From assembly GCF_004801305.1 (NCBI RefSeq), contig NZ_SSOD01000003.1, positions 124,001-188,000 on the forward strand: a stretch of 64,000 nt of DNA, given 5' to 3'. This DNA comes from Pseudothauera rhizosphaerae. GTDB taxonomy: Bacteria > Pseudomonadota > Gammaproteobacteria > Burkholderiales > Rhodocyclaceae. The notes below the pieces were generated by a model. The model was not told the DNA's origin. It saw only the letters and a list, made by a program, of their open reading frames with translations, and did not search any database. Position 1 is the first letter of the stretch. Each line of letters starts with the position of its first letter. A program made the position numbers and the translations under genes. Positions 35,301 to 45,473 of the stretch are shown piece after piece.

Positions 35301-35436
35301 CCGCACCGTAGTGCTGGTGGCGGCCGTCGGCGGGGCCGGCGAAGGCGTCGGCCATGCGGCCCAGGGTCTGGGAGAAGCCCGCGGCGAAGGCGGCCAGGCC
35401 GCCGGCGGCGATCACGTCGCGTCGTTGGATTTTCAT
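32356..35436 (-). CDS. ttrA: Tetrathionate reductase catalytic subunit TtrA (molybdopterin)
   Basis: 1026-residue Mo/W-bis-MGD oxidoreductase. The Tat leader is 'KIQRRDVIAAGGLAAFAAGF'. The N-terminal [4Fe-4S] ligands are C73, C76, C80 and C138 ('GCMGCTTLCG' and 'STTCGRGN'). Molybdopterin-binding segments follow through the protein, with a C-terminal MGD domain 'VVHPEDAAARELATGDQAWL'. Length matches TtrA (about 1020). It reduces tetrathionate to two thiosulfates in the periplasm. The start at 35436 is chosen because it places the twin arginines properly. It is the last gene of ttrBCA. Confidence 0.92.
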   Translation of the reverse strand: MKIQRRDVIAAGGLAAFAAGFSQTLGRMADAFAGPADGRHQHYGAGLEPEFRVDPATGELTPNPDQQVSYTGCMGCTTLCGVRVRIDKATGKILRVGGNPYSPLSTEPHLPMKATVKESFVALSRFQDKGLAGRSTTCGRGNAALAQIDSPFRVLTPLKRVGPRNSGQWEPISFEQLVKEVVEGGDLFGEGHVDGLRALRDLKTPIDPDNPAYGPRVNQVGHIVSVNDGRDLLGRRFWQQAYGTQNYVGHGSYCGGAYRSGSGALFGDHRAMPHAKPDLANAEFVLFIGTAPGNAGNPFKRTGKMLAHGRTDGRLEYVVVDPVLTNADNRAAAERGRWVPIRPGTDGALVMAMMRWLFENGRVHTAYLANPSLAVAEARGEPSFTTASWLVIAEPGHPRDGRCLRGSDIGLAAGRQGTLGEADPYLVMGEDGRPLPVSTATAPAPLDVDSTVDLGGKAVRVRTGYALLRESALAKTLDEYAAACGVPVEVITGLADEFSSHGRRACAVAHGGMMSGAGFYNAYAVVTLNALIGNLNWKGGFAMNGGGFPHVAAGPRYDLVNFPGKIQPKGTPLGRNVPYERTAEFARKRDEGKAYPARDQWFPGAPGLATEFFSSAFEGYPYGLKALVLWMANPVYGIPGLKERFGKDLADPQKLPLIISIDPLINESNAYADYIVPDTLMYESWGWTTAWNGVPTKMLTARWPVVEPRLAKTPDGQPICMETFVFALARAMDLPGFGPEGLADAEGNRLPLERPEDWYLRAGANAAYAGQPVADASDEDMALTGVARIRPALEAVLKPEEWRKVALLYTRGGRYQPANQAQDANNPEWQAQRFAKPLWIWSEHVGGAKNALTGKRYSGCATWQEPAFADGTPMRAVHTESDWPLLAMSFKSALQSAHSIATPITGLHPENALVVHPEDAAARELATGDQAWLATPGGRVKCTVLVHHGVMRGVVAVEHGFGHRELGARPHRIGGQSQPDRPQLAAGININDLGLVDPTRGGRNVWVDAVSGTSVRNGLPARLEKA

Positions 35437-35496
35437 GATGATTCTCCTGTGGGCGGCACCGGCCTCGCCGGCCGGCACCGTGCGATGCGTTCTCGG

Positions 35497-36594
35497 TCAG
35501 GCGCCCGAACGGCCGGCGGGGGCCAGGCGGTCCAGGGGCAGCAGGGTGGTGGCCAGCACCAGGATGAAGATCCACAGGCCCGCGGTGCCGGCGATGCCCA
35601 GCAGGCCCTCGGGGCCCAGGGGCAGCTCGTAGCTGTAGAAGCCGGCGCCGGTCTTGGGCACTTCCTGGCCGCCGATGAAGACGGTCCAGCGCATCATCCA
35701 CGCCGAGTGCAGGGCCAGCAGGCCGATCAGCAGCCCGGAGCCGGGCCGCAGCCAAGCCAGCAGCAGGGTCAGCGCCGTGGCGCCCGCCGCCCACGCCGCG
35801 GTGAGCCGCCAGGCGGGGGAATGGGCCACCTGGTCCAGGGCTTCGGCATGGGTCGGCCCCAGCCCGCTGAGGCCCAGGGCCAGCCACAGGGCGCCGGCCA
35901 GCAGCACGGCGAGTTCGATGGCGGCCAGCACCCGCGCCATGCGGACCACGGCCGTGCCGTTGGGTGCCGCCGCGCCGAAGCGGTTGAACAGCAGGGCGAG
36001 CCCGACGGCGCCGGCCAGGGCGGTGAGGACGAACTGCACCGGCAGCAGGGGCGTATCCCACAGGGGACGGGCGCGCACCACCATCACCTCCACCCCGGTG
36101 TAGAGGGCCACCAGCACCGCGCCCAGCAGCGCCACGGCGGCGGCGCCGAGCAGGGCCGGACGGCTTTCCAGGCCGCCGTAGGCCAGCACCCGGGCGAGCC
36201 CGGCCAGGCGGCCGCCTTCGTTGCCGTGGGCGGCAAGGAGCGGACGGAAGGCCAGCCAGGCGTAGAGCAGCAGGCCGCCCAGGTAGAGGGGGATGAAGAA
36301 GGCGCCCCAGGACATCCAGGACGTGGGGGTGAAGTGGGCGTAGAAGTGCCAGAAGCGGCCCGGCTGGTGCAGGTCGGCCAGCAGCGCCACGGGTGCGGTC
36401 AGGCCGCACACCAGGGCGCCCAGCAGGGCCAGGCGGGAGATGCCTTCCCAGCCCGGACGGCGCAGCACGATGCCGGGCAGGGACAGCAGGAAGGCGCCGT
36501 AGGACAGCCCGATGAGGAAGAAGTAGGACACTGCCCACGGCAGCCAGGCGACTTCGCGGGTGACGTTGATGGTTTCGACGATGGCCGTGTTCAT
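35497..36594 (-). CDS. ttrC: Tetrathionate reductase membrane subunit TtrC (NrfD family)
   Basis: 365-residue NrfD/PsrC-type membrane anchor that oxidises menaquinol or ubiquinol and hands electrons to TtrB. About nine hydrophobic spans are seen, starting with 'WAVSYFFLIGLSYGAFLLSL'. The conserved 'MVVRARPLWDTPLLPVQFVL' is typical of the family. It starts 10 bases after ttrB and ends 60 bases before ttrA. Length is similar to other TtrC proteins (about 340). Confidence 0.9.
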   Translation of the reverse strand: MNTAIVETINVTREVAWLPWAVSYFFLIGLSYGAFLLSLPGIVLRRPGWEGISRLALLGALVCGLTAPVALLADLHQPGRFWHFYAHFTPTSWMSWGAFFIPLYLGGLLLYAWLAFRPLLAAHGNEGGRLAGLARVLAYGGLESRPALLGAAAVALLGAVLVALYTGVEVMVVRARPLWDTPLLPVQFVLTALAGAVGLALLFNRFGAAAPNGTAVVRMARVLAAIELAVLLAGALWLALGLSGLGPTHAEALDQVAHSPAWRLTAAWAAGATALTLLLAWLRPGSGLLIGLLALHSAWMMRWTVFIGGQEVPKTGAGFYSYELPLGPEGLLGIAGTAGLWIFILVLATTLLPLDRLAPAGRSGA

Positions 36595-36604
36595 GATGGA
36601 CTCC

Positions 36605-37354
36605 TTAGCCGTGGGACGCCTGCGGCTTCCACAGACTGCCCTGTCCTTCCACCTTGCCGGCGAAGCGCTGGTCCAGCCCGATGTAGAACACCTGGGGCGA
36701 GGTGCCCTGTTCCGGCTTGAGCACCTTCACCTCGCCGGCCGCCTCGTCCAGCCGGCGGCGCAGTTCGCCCTCGGGGTCGTTGAGGTCGCCGAAGATGCGC
36801 GCACCGCCCACGCAGGTCTCCACACAGGCGGGCAGCAGCCCGGCATCGAGCCGGTGGGCGCAGAAGGTGCACTTGTCGGCCTTGTTGGTGTCGTGGTTGA
36901 TGAAGCGGGCGTCGTAGGGACAGGCCTGCACGCAGTAGGCACAGCCCACGCAGCGCTCCGCATCCACCAGCACCGCGCCGTCCGCGCGCTTGAAGGTGGC
37001 GCCCACCGGGCACACGGGCACGCAGGGGGGATCGTCGCAGTGGTTGCACAGGCGCGGCAGCACGTAGGTGCCGGCCGGCTGCGGGGCGTCGGTGACTTCG
37101 ACGCTGTAGGTGGAGACCACCGTGCGGAAACTGCCTTCCGGTACGGCGTTCTCCTGCATGCAGGCGACGGTGCAGGCCTGGCAACCGATGCAGCGGCGCA
37201 CGTCCACCAGCATGCCCCAGTGGCGGGTCTCGGCGGCCGCCAGCGCCGGGACCGGTACGGCCGCCGCGGCGGTGAGCACCGGCAGGCCGCGCAGGAAGGC
37301 GCGCCGCGACGGGTCGCAGCCGGCTGCGGGCGTTTGGGATGAGTCGAATTTCAT
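36605..37354 (-). CDS. ttrB: Tetrathionate reductase electron-transfer subunit TtrB (four [4Fe-4S])
   Basis: 249-residue ferredoxin-like subunit with a Tat leader (SRRAFLRGLPVLTAAA). It has four cysteine groups: 'CIGCQACTVAC', 'CNHCDDPPCVPVC', 'CVGCAYCVQAC' and 'CTFCAHRLDAGLLPACVETC'. They form the usual chain of four [4Fe-4S] clusters. The ATG at 37354 has GGGAG eight bases upstream and is preferred over one six codons earlier. It is the first gene of ttrBCA, with the candidate TtrR box 87 bases upstream. Confidence 0.92.
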   Translation of the reverse strand: MKFDSSQTPAAGCDPSRRAFLRGLPVLTAAAAVPVPALAAAETRHWGMLVDVRRCIGCQACTVACMQENAVPEGSFRTVVSTYSVEVTDAPQPAGTYVLPRLCNHCDDPPCVPVCPVGATFKRADGAVLVDAERCVGCAYCVQACPYDARFINHDTNKADKCTFCAHRLDAGLLPACVETCVGGARIFGDLNDPEGELRRRLDEAAGEVKVLKPEQGTSPQVFYIGLDQRFAGKVEGQGSLWKPQASHG

Positions 37355-37441
37355 GGCTGTGCTCCCTATCACTTTCGTGGAGTCGCAGCCAGATTAGGCC
37401 GGTAAAGACCATGGCGGAATTGGGGTGATGATGCAGGCGGC

Positions 37442-37458
37442 TAGATGGTTTTACCTAT
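37442..37458. promoter_or_regulatory. Candidate TtrR box 2 (ttrB / phosphodiesterase spacer)
   Basis: TAGATGGTTTTACCTAT, one base different from 29783-29799. It lies 87 bases upstream of ttrB and 51 bases upstream of the divergent gene at 37510. Confidence 0.65.
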
Positions 37459-37509
37459 CCGGATCACCCCGGGTATCGCGGAGGCTCCAAGCTTTGAGAA
37501 GATGGAGCC

Positions 37510-38751
37510 ATGGAGAAGACGACGAAATTTCCCCCGGACGTGCGCGACATGCCCGATGACCCCGGCTCCGCCCGCAGGCTGCCCGGCGGTGCCGTGCGGC
37601 CCGATTACGGCTGCGGCGGCCTCTACGGCCTGGCGGCCGGCGTGCGGCGCTGGCTGGCCGGCGAACGGGCGGGCCTGCCGTGGATGGCGTCGGACGAGCC
37701 GCAGCAGGCAGGCGGCGGCGTGCTGGTGTTCTGGCTGGTCGATGGCCTGGGAGACGATTTCCTGCAGCGCTTCGGAGCCGGCAGCGCGCTGCTCGCGCAC
37801 CGGCGGGGGCGGCTCACCAGCGTGTTCCCGTCCACCACCGCCAGCGCCATCACCACCGTGATGACCGGCCTCATGCCCCAGGCCCACGGCCTCACCGGCT
37901 GGTTCATCCACGACCGCCGCTTCGGCGGCGTGCTCGCGCCGCTGCCCATCGAACGCCGCGGCGGCGGTGCGCTGCACGGCCCCTTCCTGATCCCGCGCCT
38001 GTTTCCCTATCGCAGCCTGTTCCAGCGCACCCGCCGGCCGGCCGTCGTCGTGGCGCCGCGCCCCATCGCCTGGTCCGGCTACTCGCTGCGCCACTCCCGC
38101 GGCGCGCGCATCGTCGCCCACGACGGCGTGGACGACCTCGTCGGCCGCGTGGCCGAGGCAGTGCGCGAACTGGGCCGGGCCGGCGGCGGCTACGTCTATG
38201 CCTACCACGACCGTTTCGATGCGCTCAGCCACCGCCACGGCTGCCATTCGGCGCCGGTGGTGGAGGAGTTCGGCCGCATCGACGTCGCCTTCCGTACTCT
38301 GTGCGATCGCCTCGCCGGCAGCGGGGCGGAAGTGCTGGTGAGCGCCGACCATGGCTTCATCGACAATCCGCCCGAGCGCCGCGTGCAGCTCGATGCCCAT
38401 CCGGACGTGTCCGCCATGCTGAACGCACCGCTCTTCGGCGAGCGGCGTGCGGCCTTCTGTCACGTCAAGGCGGGGGCGGAAGAGGAGTTCGAGGCGTGGG
38501 CGCGCGAGGCGCTGGCGGGGAAGGGCGTGGTGCGCCGTTCCGCCGAACTGGTGGCGGAGGGCCTGTTCGGCCACGGCGCCCGCCACAAGCGGCTCGCGGA
38601 GCGCGTCGGCACCCATGCGCTGCTGATGGAAGCGGGCTGGACGGTGTCCGACCATGTGCCGGGGGAACGGCACCACGAACTGATCGGCGTGCACGGCGGC
38701 CTGAGCGCCGAGGAGATGTGGATTCCGCTGATCAGGGCGCGCTGCGCCTGA
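37510..38751 (+). CDS. Alkaline-phosphatase-superfamily phosphodiesterase/nucleotide pyrophosphatase
   Basis: 413-residue metal-dependent hydrolase of the type I phosphodiesterase group. The metal-binding 'WLVDGLGDDF' is near residue 75. The nucleophile segment 'FPSTTASAITTVMTGL' contains the catalytic Thr. Further metal ligands are in 'YHDRFDALSHRHG', 'VSADHGF' and 'IGVHGG'. No signal peptide is evident, so it is probably cytoplasmic. Substrate unknown. It is divergent from ttrB across the TtrR-like box, so co-regulation with tetrathionate respiration is possible but unproven. Confidence 0.82.
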   Translation: MEKTTKFPPDVRDMPDDPGSARRLPGGAVRPDYGCGGLYGLAAGVRRWLAGERAGLPWMASDEPQQAGGGVLVFWLVDGLGDDFLQRFGAGSALLAHRRGRLTSVFPSTTASAITTVMTGLMPQAHGLTGWFIHDRRFGGVLAPLPIERRGGGALHGPFLIPRLFPYRSLFQRTRRPAVVVAPRPIAWSGYSLRHSRGARIVAHDGVDDLVGRVAEAVRELGRAGGGYVYAYHDRFDALSHRHGCHSAPVVEEFGRIDVAFRTLCDRLAGSGAEVLVSADHGFIDNPPERRVQLDAHPDVSAMLNAPLFGERRAAFCHVKAGAEEEFEAWAREALAGKGVVRRSAELVAEGLFGHGARHKRLAERVGTHALLMEAGWTVSDHVPGERHHELIGVHGGLSAEEMWIPLIRARCA

Positions 38752-38766
38752 GCCGCGGGCGGACGC

Positions 38767-39204
38767 TCAGTGCAGGTCTTCCTCGCCGGGGACCGGCAGC
38801 ACCATGATGCCTTCCTCGATCAGCTCTTCCAGATCGTCGCGGCCCGCCTGGCCGCGGATGCTGCGCGCTTCCGCGTCGCCGTAGTGGATCTTGCGCGCCT
38901 CGTCGGGGAAGCGTTCGCCCACGTCCTCGGATTCGCGCGCCATGCGGCGCAGCAGCGCCATCACCGCGGCGGCTTCGACGGTCGGCGCAGGGGCTGGTGC
39001 AGGGGTGGGTTTGGCGGCTTCCACGGGGCGCTGTTCGTGGCGGGTCACCACGTAGGGCGCGGACGGCAGGCGCTCGACCGTGTCCGAGCCGCACACCGGA
39101 CAGGCCACCAGGCCGCGTGCCCGCTGGTCGTCGAAAGCCTCCGCCGAAGCGAACCAGCCCTCGAAGCGATGATCCCCGTCGCAAGCCAGATTGAAGACGA
39201 TCAC
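38767..39204 (-). CDS. DUF1178 family protein
   Basis: 145-residue protein starting with GTG ('VIVFNLACDGDHRFEGWFAS'), the conserved DUF1178 N-terminus. A zinc-ribbon-like 'CPVCGS' follows the first Cys. The middle is a Pro/Ala-rich linker (about residues 75-90). The C-terminal half 'VGERFPDEARKIHYGDAEAR' and 'RGQAGRDDLEELIEEGI' is the second conserved block. Function is unknown. The GTG start is chosen because it is the family's standard first residue; the in-frame ATG upstream adds an unrelated Cys-rich leader. Confidence 0.85.
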   Translation of the reverse strand: MIVFNLACDGDHRFEGWFASAEAFDDQRARGLVACPVCGSDTVERLPSAPYVVTRHEQRPVEAAKPTPAPAPAPTVEAAAVMALLRRMARESEDVGERFPDEARKIHYGDAEARSIRGQAGRDDLEELIEEGIMVLPVPGEEDLH

Positions 39205-39295
39205 GTGCCGATCTCCGCAACACCCTGCTGAGCGTCGGACTCGCACTCAACAGCGGGGTGCCCGACCACGCGCGGGGCGCCGGGGGCCTGCATGC

Positions 39296-39380
39296 TGGTG
39301 CCCGGAGCGGGGCTCGAACCCGCACGGCTTGCGCCGAGGGATTTTAAGTCCCTTGTGTCTACCAGTTTCACCATCCGGGC
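39296..39380 (-). tRNA. tRNA-Leu (anticodon TAA)
   Basis: 85-nt tRNA read from 39380 to 39296. The acceptor is GCCCGGA/TCCGGGC and the anticodon loop CTTAAAA between AGGGA and TCCCT gives TAA. A class II long variable arm and an encoded CCA are present. It lies 7 bases downstream of the minE stop and may be processed from the minCDE transcript. Confidence 0.95.
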
Positions 39381-39387
39381 GCGCTGC

Positions 39388-39648
39388 TCAGCGGCTGTTC
39401 TCGGGCAGCACGATGTTGACTTCCAGGACCTCGTAGTTGTCCTGCTTTTCCAGTTGCACCTTGATGTCGTCCGGGTTGACGGCGACGTACTTGGAGATCA
39501 CCTGGATCAGGTCCTTCTGCAGCGCGGGCAGGAAATCGGCGGATGCGGCGCCGCCGCTGCGTTCGTGGGCGATGAGAAGCGACAGGCGGTTCTTGGCGAT
39601 CTCCGCGGTCTTCTTCTTTTCGCCGAAGAGCTTGGCAAGGAAGGACAT
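39388..39648 (-). CDS. minE: Cell division topological specificity factor MinE
   Basis: 86-residue MinE. An N-terminal membrane-targeting helix '[20 protein letters not shown]' is followed by the MinD-contact strand/helix '[12 protein letters not shown]' and the dimerising beta part ending '[12 protein letters not shown]'. It displaces MinC from MinD and drives pole-to-pole oscillation. It follows minD with a 1-base gap. Confidence 0.96.
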   Translation of the reverse strand: MSFLAKLFGEKKKTAEIAKNRLSLLIAHERSGGAASADFLPALQKDLIQVISKYVAVNPDDIKVQLEKQDNYEVLEVNIVLPENSR

Positions 39649-39649
39649 C

Positions 39650-40462
39650 TCACTTGCCTCCGAACAGGCGCTTGATCAGGCCCGGCTTTTCGTAGTCCAC
39701 GAAGCGCAGTTCGCGTTCCTCGCCGAGGAAGCGCGCGACCACGTCGTGGTAGGCCTCGGAGACGTCGCTGCCCTTCAGGTGGATGGCCGGGGTGCCCTGG
39801 TTGGAAGCCTGCAGCACGGATTCGGATTCCGGGATGACGCCGATCAGCGGCACGCGCAGCAGTTCCTGCACGTCCTTGTAGGAGAGCATCTCGCCTTCCT
39901 CGACGCGCTTGGGCGAGTAGCGGGTGACCAGCAGGTGCTCCTTGACCGGCTCGCGGCCTTCGGAGGCGCGGCGCGACTTGGACTGCAGGATGCCCAGGAT
40001 GCGGTCGGAGTCGCGCACCGAGGAGACTTCCGGGTTGGTGGTGACGATGGCTTCGTCGGCGAAGGTGAGCGCCATGACCGCGCCGCGCTCGATGCCGGCG
40101 GGCGAGTCGCACACGGCGTATTCGAAGCCCAGGTGCTCCAGTTCCTTGAGCACGGCCTCCACGCCTTCCTCGGTCAGCGCGTCCTTGTCGCGGGTCTGCG
40201 AGGCCGGCAGCACGTAGAGGTTTTCGCAGTGCTTGTCCTTGATCAGCGCCTGGTTGAGCTTGGCTTCGCCGTTGATGACGTTGACCAGGTCGTACACCAC
40301 GCGGCGTTCGCAGCCCATGATGAGGTCCAGGTTACGCAGGCCCACGTCGAAGTCGATGACCGCGGTCTTGAAGCCGCGCAGGGCGAGGCCGGACGAGAAA
40401 GCCGCGCTGGTGGTGGTCTTGCCCACACCGCCCTTGCCGGAAGTTACGACGATGACTTTCAC
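39650..40462 (-). CDS. minD: Septum site-determining ATPase MinD
   Basis: 270-residue ParA-like ATPase. The deviant Walker A 'GKGGVGKTT' is at residues 10-18 with both lysines. '[14 protein letters not shown]' and 'CDSPAGIE' are conserved, and the C-terminal amphipathic membrane-targeting helix is '[10 protein letters not shown]'. It binds the membrane and recruits MinC to block division at the poles. It sits between minC and minE in the standard order. Confidence 0.97.
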   Translation of the reverse strand: MKVIVVTSGKGGVGKTTTSAAFSSGLALRGFKTAVIDFDVGLRNLDLIMGCERRVVYDLVNVINGEAKLNQALIKDKHCENLYVLPASQTRDKDALTEEGVEAVLKELEHLGFEYAVCDSPAGIERGAVMALTFADEAIVTTNPEVSSVRDSDRILGILQSKSRRASEGREPVKEHLLVTRYSPKRVEEGEMLSYKDVQELLRVPLIGVIPESESVLQASNQGTPAIHLKGSDVSEAYHDVVARFLGEERELRFVDYEKPGLIKRLFGGK

Positions 40463-40479
40463 GGTTTCCCCTTGTTGGT

Positions 40480-41247
40480 TCAGTCCAGATGCAGCGGCTG
40501 GAGGTCGAGTTTGTAGTCGTTGGCCGAGCCGGTCAGGCGCACGAGGGCGGCGCGGCCGGCGAGGTGTTCGGGAATGCCCTTGTCGAAGGTGCGATAGACG
40601 CCCGCGATGGAGACCAGTTCCGGGCCGAAGTTGGTGGCCACGATGCGCGCCGACGTGTCGCCCTGGGCGCCGGCCAGCGCGCGGCCGCGCAGGGGGCCGT
40701 AGCAGTGGATGCTGCCGTCGGCGATGATCTCCGCGCCGTTGCTGACGCCCGCCAGCACCACCAGGTCGCCGCCGCGGGCATAGACCTGCTGGCCGGAGCG
40801 CAGCGGACGGTCCACGAACATGGTGCCGGCACTGATCGGTGCCGGGGCGGGCGCGGGCGGCGGCGGGGGCGGTTCGGCGCGTACCGGGGCGGGGGCCGGC
40901 GCGCCCTGGCGTTCGCGCAGTTCGGCGCCGTCCAGCAGCGCCAGTCCGGCGCGGCGGGCGCCTTCGGCGAAATCCGGCGGAAGGTTGCGTACGCCCACCG
41001 GCTGCAACTGGTAGCGGCGCAGCAGGCTCAGCAGGCCGGCCCAGTCGATGCGCTCGGGGCTGCCCTCCAGGGTGCCGAAGTCCAGCACCGTGGCCTCGCC
41101 GCTGAAGAAATCCGGCATGCCGCCCAGCATCTTGTGCAGGGCGTCGGCCAGGCCTGCGGGTTCGGTCTCGCGCAGCACGGCGACGGTGGCGCCGAGCGTT
41201 GCATTGCGGAACTCGATGGCGCGGGTGGCGGAGGGAAGCTGGGTCAT
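40480..41247 (-). CDS. minC: Septum site-determining protein MinC
   Basis: 255-residue FtsZ inhibitor. The N-terminal domain is about residues 1-110. A Pro/Ala/Glu-rich linker of about 25 residues follows, then the C-terminal beta-helix with 'RPLRSGQQVYARGGDLVVLA' and 'ADGSIHCYGPLRGRALAGAQ', which binds MinD. The ATG at 41247 is chosen over one six codons upstream because the family starts directly before 'AIEFRNATL'. The linker is unusually proline-rich. Confidence 0.94.
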   Translation of the reverse strand: MTQLPSATRAIEFRNATLGATVAVLRETEPAGLADALHKMLGGMPDFFSGEATVLDFGTLEGSPERIDWAGLLSLLRRYQLQPVGVRNLPPDFAEGARRAGLALLDGAELRERQGAPAPAPVRAEPPPPPPAPAPAPISAGTMFVDRPLRSGQQVYARGGDLVVLAGVSNGAEIIADGSIHCYGPLRGRALAGAQGDTSARIVATNFGPELVSIAGVYRTFDKGIPEHLAGRAALVRLTGSANDYKLDLQPLHLD

Positions 41248-41353
41248 CGGCTTAGGCGGCCTCAAAAGCCTTGGAGTCTACTGAGCAGCAGGGTTTCGGG
41301 CAAGGCAGCCGTAGGGCGTGGGCCCGCAGGGTGTGGCGTAGTGCGCGGTGGCC

Positions 41354-41755
41354 TCACGCCGCCGGCGGCATCGGCATGGGCTGGCCGTCGGCCAGCCGCC
41401 ACCAGCCGCGCACCACGCGATACACCACCCACACGGAGACGATCCCGAAGGCGGCGATTGCGAACGGGATGCCGATCAGCGTGAATACCGCCACGGCGGC
41501 GATGACGATCCACGCCAGCGTCCACCAGAAGGAGCGGATCTGCCAACTGAAATGGGAATCCAGCCAGGTGCCGCGCACCGCGCTGCGGTTCCAGTAGTTG
41601 AGCACGATGGCCGCCAGGGACGGCAGGCTGGCGACGAAGCTGAAGACGATGGTGGCCGAGCCGAGCACGGCCGAGAACACCGCGAAGGCGTGCAGGGCGT
41701 AGATGAAGTGGGTGAGGCGGAGCATGCCCGCGGAGGGGGTGCGTTCGGTGTTCAT
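41354..41755 (-). CDS. Small membrane protein, DUF4870-like
   Basis: 133-residue protein with four hydrophobic stretches, including 'AVFSAVLGSATIVFSFVASL' and 'WWTLAWIVIAAVAVFTLIG'. Near the centre lies 'DSHFSWQIRSFWW', a motif common in DUF4870-type or MAPEG-neighbour small membrane proteins. The assignment is tentative and function is unknown. The ATG at 41755 follows GAGAGACGCCG. It lies 20 bases downstream of the Hsp33 gene. Confidence 0.75.
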   Translation of the reverse strand: MNTERTPSAGMLRLTHFIYALHAFAVFSAVLGSATIVFSFVASLPSLAAIVLNYWNRSAVRGTWLDSHFSWQIRSFWWTLAWIVIAAVAVFTLIGIPFAIAAFGIVSVWVVYRVVRGWWRLADGQPMPMPPAA

Positions 41756-41775
41756 CGGCGTCTCTCCCGAGAGGG

Positions 41776-42627
41776 TCAGTGCAGGGTGGGGGGCTGGAAC
41801 AGGGCGTCCACGTCGGCGGCGTCGAAGCGGTAGCTGTGGTTGGTGAGGTCGTCCTTGACCACTACTTCGCCGTGCTCGGCAAGGATGGCGCGCACTTCCT
41901 CCTCGCCCAGGCCGAGCAGCATGCCGGCGACCTTGTCCCGGTCCGGCGGCCAGTGGTGGATGACCGGGCGGGGGTCGAACAGGCGCACGTCCTCTTCGGC
42001 GAAAAGCAGCCCCAGCAACTGTTCCGGCGCGAGGCCGAGGAGTTCGTCCGGGCGCACGGTCCGGGCCAGGTGGTGGACGCGGTCCCAGCCGTCCAGGTCC
42101 TTTCCGTCGGCGCCGGGCATCTTCTGCAGGAAGAGGGCCACCGCGGCGTTGCCGTCGTTCGCCAGCCACAGGCCGGCGGGCTGCTGCTCGGACTGGGCCA
42201 GGTAGTGTTCGAAGGTCGCGGCGATGCTGTCGCCTTCCAGCGGCACCACGCTCTGGTAGGGCTGGTCCAGGCCTTCCACGTCCAGCGTGAGCTGCAGGCG
42301 GCCGTCGCCCACCAGTTCGTCCAGGTGCCGGCCGGCGGCGGGGGCGTCGATGCGCGCGTAGCCGCGCAGGTTGAGCTGGGCGTTGCAGTCCACCACCAGC
42401 AGGCCCACCGGGCCGTGGCCCTGGATCTGGAAGGTGAGGCGGCCGGGCTGCTTGAGGTTGGCGGTGATCAGCGCGGCGATGGCGCTCATCTGGCCGAGCA
42501 GGGCGGCCACCGCGAGCGGGTAGTCGCGCCCGGCCTGCAGGGCCTGCCACACGTCCTCCAGGCGCACCAGCGCGCCGCGGATGTCGAGCTTGTCGAGCAG
42601 GAAGGGCTGCACGTAGCTGGCGGGCAT
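41776..42627 (-). CDS. hslO: Hsp33-family chaperone lacking the redox zinc cysteines
   Basis: 283-residue Hsp33 homologue. The N-terminal fold is intact ('[18 protein letters not shown]' and '[30 protein letters not shown]'). In E. coli the C-terminal redox switch is CxC plus CxxC. Aligned here, 'KCTCSRERC' becomes 'HWPPDRDKV' and 'HCDYCGNHY' becomes 'KDDLTNHSY'. All four zinc cysteines are replaced and only one Cys (residue ~80) remains in the protein. The rest of the domain, '[14 protein letters not shown]' and '[12 protein letters not shown]', is kept, so this is not truncation or frameshift. It cannot be activated by the standard disulfide switch. It shares a TGATG overlap with the upstream Spx/ArsC gene. 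Confidence 0.9.
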   Translation of the reverse strand: MPASYVQPFLLDKLDIRGALVRLEDVWQALQAGRDYPLAVAALLGQMSAIAALITANLKQPGRLTFQIQGHGPVGLLVVDCNAQLNLRGYARIDAPAAGRHLDELVGDGRLQLTLDVEGLDQPYQSVVPLEGDSIAATFEHYLAQSEQQPAGLWLANDGNAAVALFLQKMPGADGKDLDGWDRVHHLARTVRPDELLGLAPEQLLGLLFAEEDVRLFDPRPVIHHWPPDRDKVAGMLLGLGEEEVRAILAEHGEVVVKDDLTNHSYRFDAADVDALFQPPTLH

Positions 42628-42992
42628 CAGGCGTTGTCCTCGGACTTGATGAAACTGGAGAAGGTGGCGGGATCGAAGCCCACCAGCAGGTGGCCGGATG
42701 CGGTCTCCACCACCGGCCGCCTGATCAGGCTGGGGTGTTCGGCCATCAGTTGCACGGCGGCGCTCTGGGTGTCGACGGCCTGCTGCTCGGGCGTGAGCTT
42801 GCGCCAGGTGGTACCGCGGGTGTTCACCAGCGTGCGCCAGCCCAGCGCCTTGCTCCACGCGTGCAGCCTGGCGGTGGCGATGCCGGACTTCTTGTAGTCG
42901 TGGAAATCATAGGCGATGCCGCGCTCGTCCAGCCAGGCGAAGGCCTTCTTCATCGTGTCGCAGTTCTTGATGCCGTAGATCGTGGTCTTCAT
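42627..42992 (-). CDS. Spx/ArsC-family thioredoxin-fold protein (YffB-like)
   Basis: 121-residue protein. The N-terminal '[20 protein letters not shown]' carries a single active-site Cys (C11) in CDT. '[15 protein letters not shown]', '[15 protein letters not shown]' and 'LLVGFDP' are all typical of the ArsC-like YffB/Spx group. Family members are glutathione-dependent reductases or RNA-polymerase-binding regulators; the true role of YffB is unclear. The start at 42992 is preferred over one four codons upstream. It precedes hslO with a one-base overlap. Confidence 0.88.
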   Translation of the reverse strand: MKTTIYGIKNCDTMKKAFAWLDERGIAYDFHDYKKSGIATARLHAWSKALGWRTLVNTRGTTWRKLTPEQQAVDTQSAAVQLMAEHPSLIRRPVVETASGHLLVGFDPATFSSFIKSEDNA

Positions 42993-43000
42993 GCTCGGGC

Positions 43001-45319
<2,319 letters not shown>

Positions 45320-45390
45320 GCGGGGCGGCGGGGGAATCGAAAAACGGGGCGGGGATGGTGCCCCAGATGGGGCCAGGGGGCAAGTCGGGC

Positions 45391-45469
45391 TGTAGGAGCG
45401 GCCTTGGCCGCGATGGGGCGGTTCCAAGTGCTCATGACCGCCCCATCGCGGGCAAGCCCGCTCCCACAG
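45391..45469. repeat. REP-type inverted repeat pair (BIME-like), copy 1
   Basis: Arms TAGGAGCGGCCTTGGCCGCG and CGCGGGCAAGCCCGCTCCCA face each other around a short GC-rich inner stem. The related element at 56394-56470 has the same arms in opposite order. Confidence 0.75.
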
Positions 45470-45473
45470 GGAG

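Noticed and set aside
31918..36720. Very long open frame on the plus strand (1600 codons) across ttrR and ttrACB
   Set aside because: It is antisense to the well-supported ttr genes, has no recognisable domain and a His/Gly/Gln-rich composition typical of shadows of GC-rich genes.
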